This document shows, in pieces, positions 24,369-32,000 of a DNA stretch of 40,117 bases. A program made the position numbers and the translations under genes. The notes beneath the pieces were generated by a model that made no database searches, was not told the DNA's origin, and saw only the letters and a list, made by a program, of their open reading frames with translations. Within the stretch, counting starts at the first letter, position 1, and each line of letters starts with the position of its first letter. Location: the NCBI GenBank assembly GCA_039815505.1, contig JBCBZE010000005.1:1-40117 (forward strand), given 5' to 3'. The stretch comes from CANLWN01 sp039815505. GTDB lineage: Bacteria; Bacteroidota; Bacteroidia; Flavobacteriales; Flavobacteriaceae.

Positions 24369-25580
24369 TCATAGTACCTCGGCCACGGTAAATGTACTTC
24401 CTCCAACAAACACAATATCCATTTCGGAAGCGTTTTTTAATGCGGCCCCGTAAGCCTCTTGAACAGAACCATAACTTGAGCCTTTGAGACCATGTTTTAA
24501 TGCCTTATCCTTTAAAATTTCAACATCTAAACCGCGTCTAATATCCGGTCTACTAAAATAGTAGTATTCATTTTTAGGAAACAGGGGCAACAAGGCCTCC
24601 AAATTTTTATCCTCAACAAAGCCCAAGACCAAATGTATACGATCAAATTTTTCTTCCATTAATTGTTGCACAACTAGCTCCAAGCCCTCACTATTATGTG
24701 CGGTATCGCAAATCACCCTAGGTTGTTCCCTTAGAATCTGCCATCTACCCATGATCCCTGTATTCTCAACGACATTGAAGAGCCCTTCCTTCATATGGTC
24801 TGCTGTGAACTCAAAGCCATTGAGCATGTTCAGGGTCGCAATTACCCCTTTTATATTTTTAGTTTGATAGCTTCCTAAAAGCGATGTTTCATATTCCTCT
24901 TCAATGGTTTCGCTAGCATAAACTATTTCCGCGTTAAGTGTTGTCGCAATCGAATCAAATATTTCAGCAGTCTCCTTTTGGTATTCGCTGATTACGACCG
25001 GTACATCCGGTTTTATGATTCCTGCCTTTTCCCGGGTTATTTTAGCCAACGTATGGCCCAGTATATCCATATGATCATATCCAATGTTGGTTATCAAAGA
25101 TACTTCAGGTGTTATGATATTGGTAGAGTCCAACCGCCCTCCTAAACCAACCTCGATAATGGCTAAATCCACTTCTTGGTTCGCAAAATAGTTGAACGCC
25201 ATACCGACGGTCATTTCAAAGAAGGATAATTCATTTGCATCCAGAAAAGGGCGGTTTCGGTCAATAAAATCAACGACAAATTGCTCGCTTACCGTCTTCC
25301 CATTAATTCGGATACGTTCCCTAAAATCCTTTACATGTGGAGAGGTATACAAACCTACTTTATAACCAGCTTCCTGAAGAATCGAGGCCAGCATATGGCT
25401 ACTGGAGCCTTTTCCATTGGTACCGGCCACATGAATACTTTTAAATTGTTTCTCCGGATTCCCCAAATGTTGGGAAAAAGATTTGATCGCGTCCAATTTT
25501 CCGTTAAAAGCAGATTTTCCTTTTTCCTGGTACATGGGAAGTTGCACGAACATCCAATCCAAGGTTTCCTTATAGGTCAT
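24369..25580 (-). CDS. folC: bifunctional folylpolyglutamate synthase / dihydrofolate synthase
   Basis: FolC adds glutamate to dihydropteroate and to reduced folates in the cytoplasm. The 403-residue protein has the Mur-ligase-like P-loop VAGTNGKGSSSHMLASIL (51-68, Lys57), the folate loop and metal segments GLYTSPHVKDFRERIRING and EVGLGGRLDSTNII, ITNIGYDHMDILGHTL, and DTAHNSEGLELV in the C-terminal domain. These are the standard FolC motifs and the length is typical. It is 32 bases downstream of the TonB-like gene on the same strand, so it may be cotranscribed with the exbB-exbD-tonB run. Confidence 0.94.
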   Translation of the reverse strand: MTYKETLDWMFVQLPMYQEKGKSAFNGKLDAIKSFSQHLGNPEKQFKSIHVAGTNGKGSSSHMLASILQEAGYKVGLYTSPHVKDFRERIRINGKTVSEQFVVDFIDRNRPFLDANELSFFEMTVGMAFNYFANQEVDLAIIEVGLGGRLDSTNIITPEVSLITNIGYDHMDILGHTLAKITREKAGIIKPDVPVVISEYQKETAEIFDSIATTLNAEIVYASETIEEEYETSLLGSYQTKNIKGVIATLNMLNGFEFTADHMKEGLFNVVENTGIMGRWQILREQPRVICDTAHNSEGLELVVQQLMEEKFDRIHLVLGFVEDKNLEALLPLFPKNEYYYFSRPDIRRGLDVEILKDKALKHGLKGSSYGSVQEAYGAALKNASEMDIVFVGGSTFTVAEVL

Positions 25581-25612
25581 GTAGTTTCGATTGAATTTGC
25601 AAAGGTAAGGGT

Positions 25613-26509
25613 CTATTCCCCCAATTTAAAATTGACCACTACAAATCCCACTTGTTGGCTTGGTGCATTGGAATCCAGATTCCATTTATGAAGAAAAGCG
25701 GTCTTTCTTGCAGGTTCCAATAAACATGATGCATTGTTTGTTGTTCCTTTGACCCCAGGTGTGGCACGAACCACCTTGCCATTTCTATCCACAATAATTT
25801 TCACCACTACCCTGCCTTCCTCATTGCAATCCTGCTGCACTTTTCCCTTGCTTACCAAAGATCGCCCATTAAGGCCATAACCTCCTGTACCGCTGCCGGA
25901 ACCAGGACTGCCATAATAACTTGTAGCATACGGGTCGCCATCTGGCCGGCCTTTATCGCCTGCTTTATTATCATCCCCTTCAGATCCCGTTGCGTTTCCA
26001 TCAGATTTGTTGAGGCCTCCCATTAACGCGTCCAATTTATTTTTTTTGGCCTCTTGTTCCCTTTGGGCCCTTTCTTGGGCTTCACGCTTTTCACGGGCAA
26101 CTCTTTCCGCTTCGGCTTTGGCCTTTTTCAATGCGTTATCCGCCTTACGTTTTGCCTCTTTTTGCTGCTTTATTTTAATGGATTCCTCTGTCTCTTGGGT
26201 CAATACTTTTTCCGTTGGTTTTTCCTCAGCTACAGTTTCTTCAGGAATTTCTTCCTCAATTTCCTGTACTTCTTTTTTTTGCTCAACAGGTTCCGGCGGA
26301 GTATCCAATGGCTCTGATCGGATTTTTTCTTTGGGCTGTACCTTACCACTACCAAAATCAGTAGTACCGAAGTTTACAGAAATACCATTTTCAATGGGGG
26401 GGTCCATATAGGTGAGACCTATGTAAAAAAGCAAAAGAAGCAGTACACTTAACAAGATAGTTGTAAGTGTAAAGGATTTTTTCTTGTGTCTCGTATCTAA
26501 AAGCGACAT
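25613..26509 (-). CDS. TonB-like energy transducer
   Basis: This 298-residue protein links the ExbB/ExbD proton channel to outer membrane receptors. It has a short cytoplasmic N-terminus with basic residues, one membrane helix (about 13-34), a long periplasmic stretch rich in Pro, Glu and Lys with an Ala/Lys/Arg/Glu-rich helix (about 105-160), a Gly/Asp/Ser-rich segment, and a C-terminal domain (about 220-298). This last domain contains the TonB/TolA-type sequence GRVVVKIIVDRNGKVVRATPG and ends in FVVVNFKLGE. The helical arm resembles TolA more than classical TonB, so a Tol-like role cannot be excluded. Its ATG overlaps the exbD stop. Confidence 0.87.
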   Translation of the reverse strand: MSLLDTRHKKKSFTLTTILLSVLLLLLFYIGLTYMDPPIENGISVNFGTTDFGSGKVQPKEKIRSEPLDTPPEPVEQKKEVQEIEEEIPEETVAEEKPTEKVLTQETEESIKIKQQKEAKRKADNALKKAKAEAERVAREKREAQERAQREQEAKKNKLDALMGGLNKSDGNATGSEGDDNKAGDKGRPDGDPYATSYYGSPGSGSGTGGYGLNGRSLVSKGKVQQDCNEEGRVVVKIIVDRNGKVVRATPGVKGTTNNASCLLEPARKTAFLHKWNLDSNAPSQQVGFVVVNFKLGE

Positions 26510-26895
26510 TAATTGGGTCGCACTGCAAGGATAACTTTATAACTATTTCTATTGGCTATATCCATAACGTTTACAGCCTCTTTAATGGCCACGCTTTCTT
26601 CCGCCCTAAGAATAATCGTAGGTTTCTCCTGTCCTTCCAATGCCTTTTTTAATTCAATTTCTATATATTCTCCGTTAATCTTCTCATTATTCACAAAGTA
26701 CTCCAAATCCTTATTTATGCTTACCGAAACGTTTTGTTGATTAGTAGACTTTCCCTTAGCCTTTGGCAATAATAAATCTAGTGCATTAGGGGCATTGGAG
26801 GTCAACATAAAAAAAACCAGCAACAGAAAAACGATATCCGTCATAGAGGACATGCTAAAATCAGGACTGACTTTATTTCTACCTTTCAGTTTCAT
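26509..26895 (-). CDS. exbD: ExbD/TolR family biopolymer transport protein
   Basis: The 128-residue inner membrane protein has one N-terminal helix containing the essential aspartate, Asp20 in SSMTDIVFLLLVFFMLTS, and a periplasmic domain ending in the usual VILAVRPN. It forms the proton channel with ExbB. The gene lies 15 bases after exbB and overlaps the TonB-like gene start by one base, so the three genes form one operon. Confidence 0.93.
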   Translation of the reverse strand: MKLKGRNKVSPDFSMSSMTDIVFLLLVFFMLTSNAPNALDLLLPKAKGKSTNQQNVSVSINKDLEYFVNNEKINGEYIEIELKKALEGQEKPTIILRAEESVAIKEAVNVMDIANRNSYKVILAVRPN

Positions 26896-26910
26896 ATACT
26901 AGGATTGTGA

Positions 26911-27603
26911 TTATATGGGTTCGTTCAATAAGTCCAGGAATTCAACAGCGTTCGCCTCCATTTTATGGACTACTTTGTCAGTTCTGTTTACCAAGTGGTT
27001 GTAACCTATATAAGCTATAATACCTACAACAAGACCTGCTACCGTAGTCGTCATTGCCGTGTAGATACCCGATGCCAATGAACCCATCTCCGCTTGCCCA
27101 CCACTTGACGCCATTTCATGGAAAGCCAATATCATACCTATTACGGTCCCCAAAAAGCCAATCATGGGTGCTGCCCCTGCAACGGTTGCCAGAACACTAA
27201 CATTGCGTTCCAACTTATACACCTCTAACGTACCTGCATTTTCAATAGCGGTATTGATATCATCCAAAGGTTTTCCAATTCTGGAAACCCCTTTTTCCGT
27301 CAATCTAGCTACAGGCGAATCTGTCTGGGCACACAGTATCTTTGCTGCTTCCAGTTTTCCGTTCATGACATGATCTCGTATTTGGTTCATGAAGTTTTTA
27401 TCTATTTTGGAGGCTGCCTTTATAGCAAAAATACGCTCAAAATAAATGTATGACGCCACAAATAAGAGTACAAATAAAACGGCAATAATGACTATACTAC
27501 CGGTGCCCCCATTTACTATTAAATCTACAACGGAAAGTGTTTTCTCTTCGGATAAAGCCTCTCCTATTTCGGCCTCCTCCACAAGATCCTGAAATAATAA
27601 CAT
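26911..27603 (-). CDS. exbB: MotA/TolQ/ExbB family proton channel protein
   Basis: The 230-residue protein has an N-terminal helix (about 38-58), a cytoplasmic region and two further helices in the conserved MotA/ExbB domain. Motifs include NVSVLATVAGAAPMIGFLGTVIGMILAF and MGSLASGIYTAMTTTVAGLVVGI, which carry the conserved Thr and Gly residues of the channel. The extra N-terminal helix region is normal for flavobacterial members. It is the first gene of the exbB-exbD-tonB-like operon; no substrate receptor is adjacent. Confidence 0.92.
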   Translation of the reverse strand: MLLFQDLVEEAEIGEALSEEKTLSVVDLIVNGGTGSIVIIAVLFVLLFVASYIYFERIFAIKAASKIDKNFMNQIRDHVMNGKLEAAKILCAQTDSPVARLTEKGVSRIGKPLDDINTAIENAGTLEVYKLERNVSVLATVAGAAPMIGFLGTVIGMILAFHEMASSGGQAEMGSLASGIYTAMTTTVAGLVVGIIAYIGYNHLVNRTDKVVHKMEANAVEFLDLLNEPI

Positions 27604-27653
27604 ATATTTTCTCTTATTAAAGTTGCCTTAATAACGGTATTTTATCGATTAAA

Positions 27654-28988
27654 TTATCCGTGAAGCACAAAATCTCTCAACAAAACAAAGGCTAAGGCCC
27701 CAGCGGCAAAACCAATAAAGGCCAGCCACGCAATTTTCTTGAGATACCAGAAGAAATCAATTTTCTCCATGCCCATAGCGACCACCCCGGCCGCGGAGCC
27801 AATGATAAGCATACTACCTCCCGTACCCGCGGAATAGGCTATAAAATGCCATAACGCGTCATCTAAAGGCTCTGAAAACATCCCCATGCTGGCCGCTACT
27901 AAGGGAACATTATCTATAATTGCCGAGCCTATACCAAAGAGCATAACCACGATATCGGTATTAGGTATGGCCGAATTTAGACTTCCCGCATAATTGAACA
28001 AGTAACCCAAGGATTCCAGCGCCGCTACGGCCAATAATATGCCCAAGAAAAATAAGATACTGGGCAGCTCTATCTTTGATAGGGAGTAATGTACCGGGCT
28101 ATGATGTCCCGTGCTATCATGTCCTTCTCCCTCCACATTGGATATACTAAATTTTGAACTGCTATAAATTTCAGCAAAGGTAGCTACCACGGCCAATGAC
28201 AGCATCATTCCCACATATGGCGGCAAATGCGTAATCGTTTTAAAGAAAGGTACAAATACGATAGCGCCCAAGCCCAAATATAACATGGTAGCACCAAATC
28301 TCGATTTTTGTCCATTATCCTCAAAAGACCCTTCAATATCCCCGCTAAACGCTTTAAACCTACTTGCAACCAAAGTGGGGACTATCATGCAAACAATGGA
28401 TGGTAGAAGTACATGTATCACCAATTGTCCCGCAGAAACCTTATTTGCGATCCACAGCATAGTTGTCGTAACGTCTCCAATGGGAGACCAGGCACCTCCT
28501 GCGTTTGCGGCAATAATAATCATACCGGCAAACCAAAGTCTAGTGTTTCTATCGTTAATAACCTTCTGGAGAATTGTGATCAATACGATAGTCGCCGTTA
28601 AGTTATCTATTATGGCAGATAGGATAAAAGCCAAAATAGAGAACAACCACAATAATTTGCGTTTACTTTTTGTTCGTATGTATCCTTTAATAGTGGCGAA
28701 ACCGTCAAAGTAGTCTATAATTTCCACAATGGTCATGGCACCCAATAGGAACACCAGTATTTCCGCTGTCTTTCCTAAATGATGCAAGAGTATCTCATCG
28801 ATATGGCTGGGTTCCAATTCCCTTAGCTCCGCATTAACCTCAAAAACATCCATATGGGCCAAAGCTATAATAGCCCATAAAATAGCCATCATGGCAAGTG
28901 CGGGAATTAGTTTGTCGATCTTAAGGTTGTGCTCTAGGGTTATCGCCAAATACCCCGCAAGAAATACAATAATGATAATAGTCTCCAT
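27654..28988 (-). CDS. nhaD: NhaD-type Na+/H+ antiporter
   Basis: NhaD exchanges sodium for protons at the inner membrane and belongs to the ion transporter (IT) superfamily. The 444 residues contain about eleven to twelve hydrophobic segments. Conserved segments include SAIIDNLTATIVLITILQK, NAGGAWSPIGDVTTTMLWI and, in the C-terminal half, SAIIDNVPLVAASMGM, giving the inverted repeat of IT proteins with a conserved SAIIDN in each half. A His-rich loop (EGHDSTGHHSPVHYS) joins the halves. Such antiporters are common in marine bacteria. The gene starts 16 bases after the amino-acid dehydrogenase gene, suggesting cotranscription. Confidence 0.92.
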   Translation of the reverse strand: METIIIIVFLAGYLAITLEHNLKIDKLIPALAMMAILWAIIALAHMDVFEVNAELRELEPSHIDEILLHHLGKTAEILVFLLGAMTIVEIIDYFDGFATIKGYIRTKSKRKLLWLFSILAFILSAIIDNLTATIVLITILQKVINDRNTRLWFAGMIIIAANAGGAWSPIGDVTTTMLWIANKVSAGQLVIHVLLPSIVCMIVPTLVASRFKAFSGDIEGSFEDNGQKSRFGATMLYLGLGAIVFVPFFKTITHLPPYVGMMLSLAVVATFAEIYSSSKFSISNVEGEGHDSTGHHSPVHYSLSKIELPSILFFLGILLAVAALESLGYLFNYAGSLNSAIPNTDIVVMLFGIGSAIIDNVPLVAASMGMFSEPLDDALWHFIAYSAGTGGSMLIIGSAAGVVAMGMEKIDFFWYLKKIAWLAFIGFAAGALAFVLLRDFVLHG

Positions 28989-29004
28989 TGTCGGTCGGTT
29001 TTAT

Positions 29005-30237
29005 TTAGATTAATTGTTTCAATGCAATTTCGAATCCGGTTTTACTAATATTTTGTTTTGATGGATTTTGCTTAAAGATATTCAAAATTGCCTTTCGAAT
29101 GGTAGTTGATGTATCATTAAAAATTAATTCATCGTCCATTCCTACCCTTCTTTCCATAAAATAGGCAAAAACACGGGCCATACCACAATTGGAAATAAAG
29201 TCCGGAATAAGACTAACACGCCCATCCGTATATTCCATGATAGGTCCAAAAAATATTTCCTTATCTGCAAACGGTACGTTGGCCCCACAGCTAATGACTT
29301 CCAATCCGGTATCGATCATTTTGCCAATTTGTTCCTCCGTAATTAAACGTGAAGCGGCACATGGGGCAAATATTTCTGTCGGTAAGTTCCAAATACGTTC
29401 ATTGATCACATCAAAAGGAATCAACTGGTTTGCATCAGCTATCAATGTATTCCCTTTTTTGTTCAAGAAAAAGGAATTTATCTCTTCAAAAGAAAAACCA
29501 TCCTCATTAATTACACCCCCTACCCTATCAATAATACCAACCACTTTAGCGCCCATTTGGGATAGATAAAAAGCAGCTGCGGAACCTACATTTCCAAAAC
29601 CCTGGATTACAGCTCTTTTACCCACTACGGTCCCTCCATAAATATCATAATAGTGACGAACTGCCTCTGCAACTCCATAACCGGTAATCATATCGGCTAC
29701 CGTATATTTCTTGGATAGGCCCGGTGAATAGGTACTGCTTTCCAAAACCTTGATTACACCAAGTCTTAGTTGGCCTATTCTATTTATCTTATCTGCTTCT
29801 GTAGGTTTAAAGTGTCCATTAAAAACCCCTTCCTGTGGATGCCATACACCGGCATCCTCTGTTATGGGGATCACCTCATGGATTTCGTCTACGTTCAAAT
29901 CGCCACCCGTACCATAATAACTTTTTAAAAGGGGTGCAACAGCGGCATACCAACGTTCCAAGACACCTTTCTTTCTAGGATCGTTTGGATTAAAATTAAT
30001 TCCAGATTTCGCGCCTCCTATAGGCGGGCCCGAGACGGTAAACTTTACCTCCATGGTTTTTGCCAAGGAAAGGACTTCGTTCATATCAAGACCCTCACGC
30101 ATGCGGGTACCTCCACCGGCTGCACCTCCTCTTAAGGAATTTATAACGGTCCACCCTTCCGCTTCAGTTTCCGGGTCTTTCCAATTAAAAACAATTTCTG
30201 GTGCCTTATTCTCGTATTTGCTAAGTAGTTCTTTCAT
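29005..30237 (-). CDS. Glu/Leu/Phe/Val dehydrogenase family amino-acid dehydrogenase
   Basis: This 410-residue cytoplasmic enzyme deaminates an amino acid to a 2-oxo acid with a nicotinamide cofactor, or the reverse. Catalytic residues of the family are visible: Lys65 (TMEVKFTV), Lys77 (PIGGAKSGI) and Asp113 (GTGGDLNV). The cofactor fold begins VIQGFGNVGSAAAFYL. The acid at the end of the second strand (GIIDR) points to NAD. The first pocket motif reads GGAAGGGTRM. Glutamate dehydrogenases usually have a lysine here (KGGxR) that holds the substrate gamma-carboxylate, while leucine dehydrogenases have GPALGGxRM. Annotation as glutamate dehydrogenase is therefore uncertain. It precedes nhaD by 16 bases and is divergent from the acyl-CoA dehydrogenase. 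Confidence 0.88.
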   Translation of the reverse strand: MKELLSKYENKAPEIVFNWKDPETEAEGWTVINSLRGGAAGGGTRMREGLDMNEVLSLAKTMEVKFTVSGPPIGGAKSGINFNPNDPRKKGVLERWYAAVAPLLKSYYGTGGDLNVDEIHEVIPITEDAGVWHPQEGVFNGHFKPTEADKINRIGQLRLGVIKVLESSTYSPGLSKKYTVADMITGYGVAEAVRHYYDIYGGTVVGKRAVIQGFGNVGSAAAFYLSQMGAKVVGIIDRVGGVINEDGFSFEEINSFFLNKKGNTLIADANQLIPFDVINERIWNLPTEIFAPCAASRLITEEQIGKMIDTGLEVISCGANVPFADKEIFFGPIMEYTDGRVSLIPDFISNCGMARVFAYFMERRVGMDDELIFNDTSTTIRKAILNIFKQNPSKQNISKTGFEIALKQLI

Positions 30238-30362
30238 TATTGATTCATAAATTATTCGACGATGACTTTTATTTTTCCGATGTAAAAAAGTTTTTTTAAT
30301 TGCCCCATAGGGCTAATATTGTCTCATAATTTTATGATTATATCAATTGAGGTATAGCCTAG

Positions 30363-30370
30363 CAAATATA
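30363..30370 (-). promoter_or_regulatory. candidate -7 element for the amino-acid dehydrogenase-nhaD operon
   Basis: The minus strand reads TATATTTG, an exact TAnnTTTG match, about 125 bases upstream of the ATG. No -33 TTG is seen at the usual distance. The long leader would be unusual, so another start site is possible. Confidence 0.35.
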
Positions 30371-30496
30371 AAAATATAGATTTGGTTTTAATTATTTTCG
30401 TGATGCTATGTCAAAATACCTTTTTCATTCTTGTTTTAAGAACTAAAACATTGATAAATCAAAGCTGATATCATTAAATATTTGCCAGCTTACGCT

Positions 30497-30504
30497 TATA
30501 TTTG
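30497..30504 (+). promoter_or_regulatory. candidate -7 element for the acyl-CoA dehydrogenase gene
   Basis: TATATTTG matches the -7 consensus exactly and lies 28 bases before the ATG at 30533. A TTTG at 30481-30484 is only 12 bases upstream, closer than the canonical spacing, so the -33 is not convincing. Confidence 0.5.
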
Positions 30505-30532
30505 CAGTAGTTTTTTAACAATAATGGAATAG

Positions 30533-31675
30533 ATGGACTTTACACTATCAGAAGAGCAGTTAATGATACAGCAGGCGGCGAGGGACTTTGCACAAACCGA
30601 ATTGCTTCCAGAGGTTATAGAAAGGGACGACGCACAAAAATTCCCAAGTGAGCAAGTAAAAAAAATGGGGGAACTTGGTTTTATGGGAATGATGGTAGAC
30701 CCCAAGTATGGTGGTAGTGGACTGGATACGATGTCCTACGTCATAGCTATGGAAGAACTTTCCAAGATAGATGCATCCGCCTCCGTAATCGTTTCGGTAA
30801 ACAACTCCCTAGTATGCTGGGGCTTGGAGACATTTGGCACCGAAGCACAAAAAGAAAAATACCTAACCCGTTTGGCATCAGGGGAAATCATAGGGGCGTT
30901 CTGTCTTTCGGAACCCGAAGCAGGTAGCGACGCCACTTCTCAAAAGACCACGGCAATAGACAAAGGGGACCACTATATCCTGAATGGAACCAAAAATTGG
31001 ATCACCAACGGTAATTCGGCTTCCATATATTTGGTAATAGCTCAAACCGATATTGAAAAAGGACATAAGGGTATCAATGCTCTAATTGTTGAAAAAGGAA
31101 CTCCGGGCTTTGAAATAGGCCCAAAGGAAAACAAACTTGGTATTCGTGGAAGCGACACGCATTCTTTGCTCTTCAACGATGTAAAAGTTCCAAAGGAAAA
31201 CAGGATAGGGGATGACGGTTTCGGTTTTAAATTCGCAATGAAGACTTTGGCAGGAGGAAGAATCGGTATAGCGGCACAAGCTCTCGGAATAGCCGCGGGA
31301 GCCTATGAATTGGCCAAAAAGTATTCAAAAGAAAGAAAAGCCTTTGGCACGGAAATAGGGAATCACCAGGCAATTGCCTTTAAACTGGCCGATATGCACA
31401 CGCAAATAGAAGCTGCTCGTCATTTGGTGTATAGGGCAGCATGGGATAAGGACCAGGGAAATAATTATGACCTTTCGGGCGCCATAGCCAAATTGCACGC
31501 TTCGCAAGTAGCTATGGAAACCAGTGTTGAAGCGGTCCAAATACATGGTGGTAATGGTTTTGTCAAAGACTACCATGTGGAACGACTAATGAGAGATGCA
31601 AAGATTACACAGATTTATGAAGGCACATCCGAAATACAAAAAATTGTCATTTCCAGAAGTATCTTAAAAGATTAA
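30533..31675 (+). CDS. acyl-CoA dehydrogenase (short/branched-chain type)
   Basis: This 380-residue flavoenzyme of beta-oxidation or branched-chain amino acid breakdown introduces a 2,3-double bond into an acyl-CoA. The FAD and substrate motifs are seen in GAFCLSEPEAGSDATSQKT, NGTKNWITNG and AFGTEIGNHQAIAFKLADM. The catalytic glutamate is in QIYEGTSEIQK (about residue 364-366), the position used by short-, medium- and short/branched-chain enzymes; isovaleryl-CoA dehydrogenases have glycine there. The electron acceptor would be ETF. It is monocistronic by context and divergent from the amino-acid dehydrogenase. Substrate length cannot be read from sequence. Confidence 0.93.
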   Translation: MDFTLSEEQLMIQQAARDFAQTELLPEVIERDDAQKFPSEQVKKMGELGFMGMMVDPKYGGSGLDTMSYVIAMEELSKIDASASVIVSVNNSLVCWGLETFGTEAQKEKYLTRLASGEIIGAFCLSEPEAGSDATSQKTTAIDKGDHYILNGTKNWITNGNSASIYLVIAQTDIEKGHKGINALIVEKGTPGFEIGPKENKLGIRGSDTHSLLFNDVKVPKENRIGDDGFGFKFAMKTLAGGRIGIAAQALGIAAGAYELAKKYSKERKAFGTEIGNHQAIAFKLADMHTQIEAARHLVYRAAWDKDQGNNYDLSGAIAKLHASQVAMETSVEAVQIHGGNGFVKDYHVERLMRDAKITQIYEGTSEIQKIVISRSILKD

Positions 31676-32000
31676 TCAAAAAAATACTCAAATATTATTT
31701 ACACCCCTATTTTATTTGGGGTATACTATCCTTTTTTAGGATATTTAATGTTCTAACTATACTTTCTTATAGGTACACATCCCAACTATAGGTATTTTTT
31801 GTAAGTCACCCCTACATTATATAAGCATTGAATAATTTTAAGGCCTTACATTATCATTATCACAAACAAATAGGTCTAAAAACCTAAATATGCGTTTTTT
31901 TTAACTTTTAATTGCAAACGCTGAATTTTTTATTAATTACAGGTTAAATCATTAAATATACTTCAGATAATATGATATTTTTGAAGAAATACCATAATTG
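31676..32000. other. intergenic region upstream of gltB with small hairpins
   Basis: These 325 bases hold no supportable gene. A weak hairpin (ACCCC / GGGGT with a ten-base AT loop, about 31702-31721) and a following one (TATCCT / AGGATA, about 31726-31743) lie downstream of the acyl-CoA dehydrogenase and could help end its transcript. Another small hairpin (TAGGT / ACCTA, 31871-31886) precedes a run of eight T at about 31896-31903. Closer to gltB there is a -7 element, listed separately. I recognise no known riboswitch. Confidence 0.45.
31976..31983 (+). promoter_or_regulatory. candidate -7 element for gltBD
   Basis: TATTTTTG matches TAnnTTTG exactly and ends 17 bases before the gltB ATG at 32001. 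A clear -33 TTG is not seen. Its closeness to the start is in keeping with short leaders in this phylum. Confidence 0.5.
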
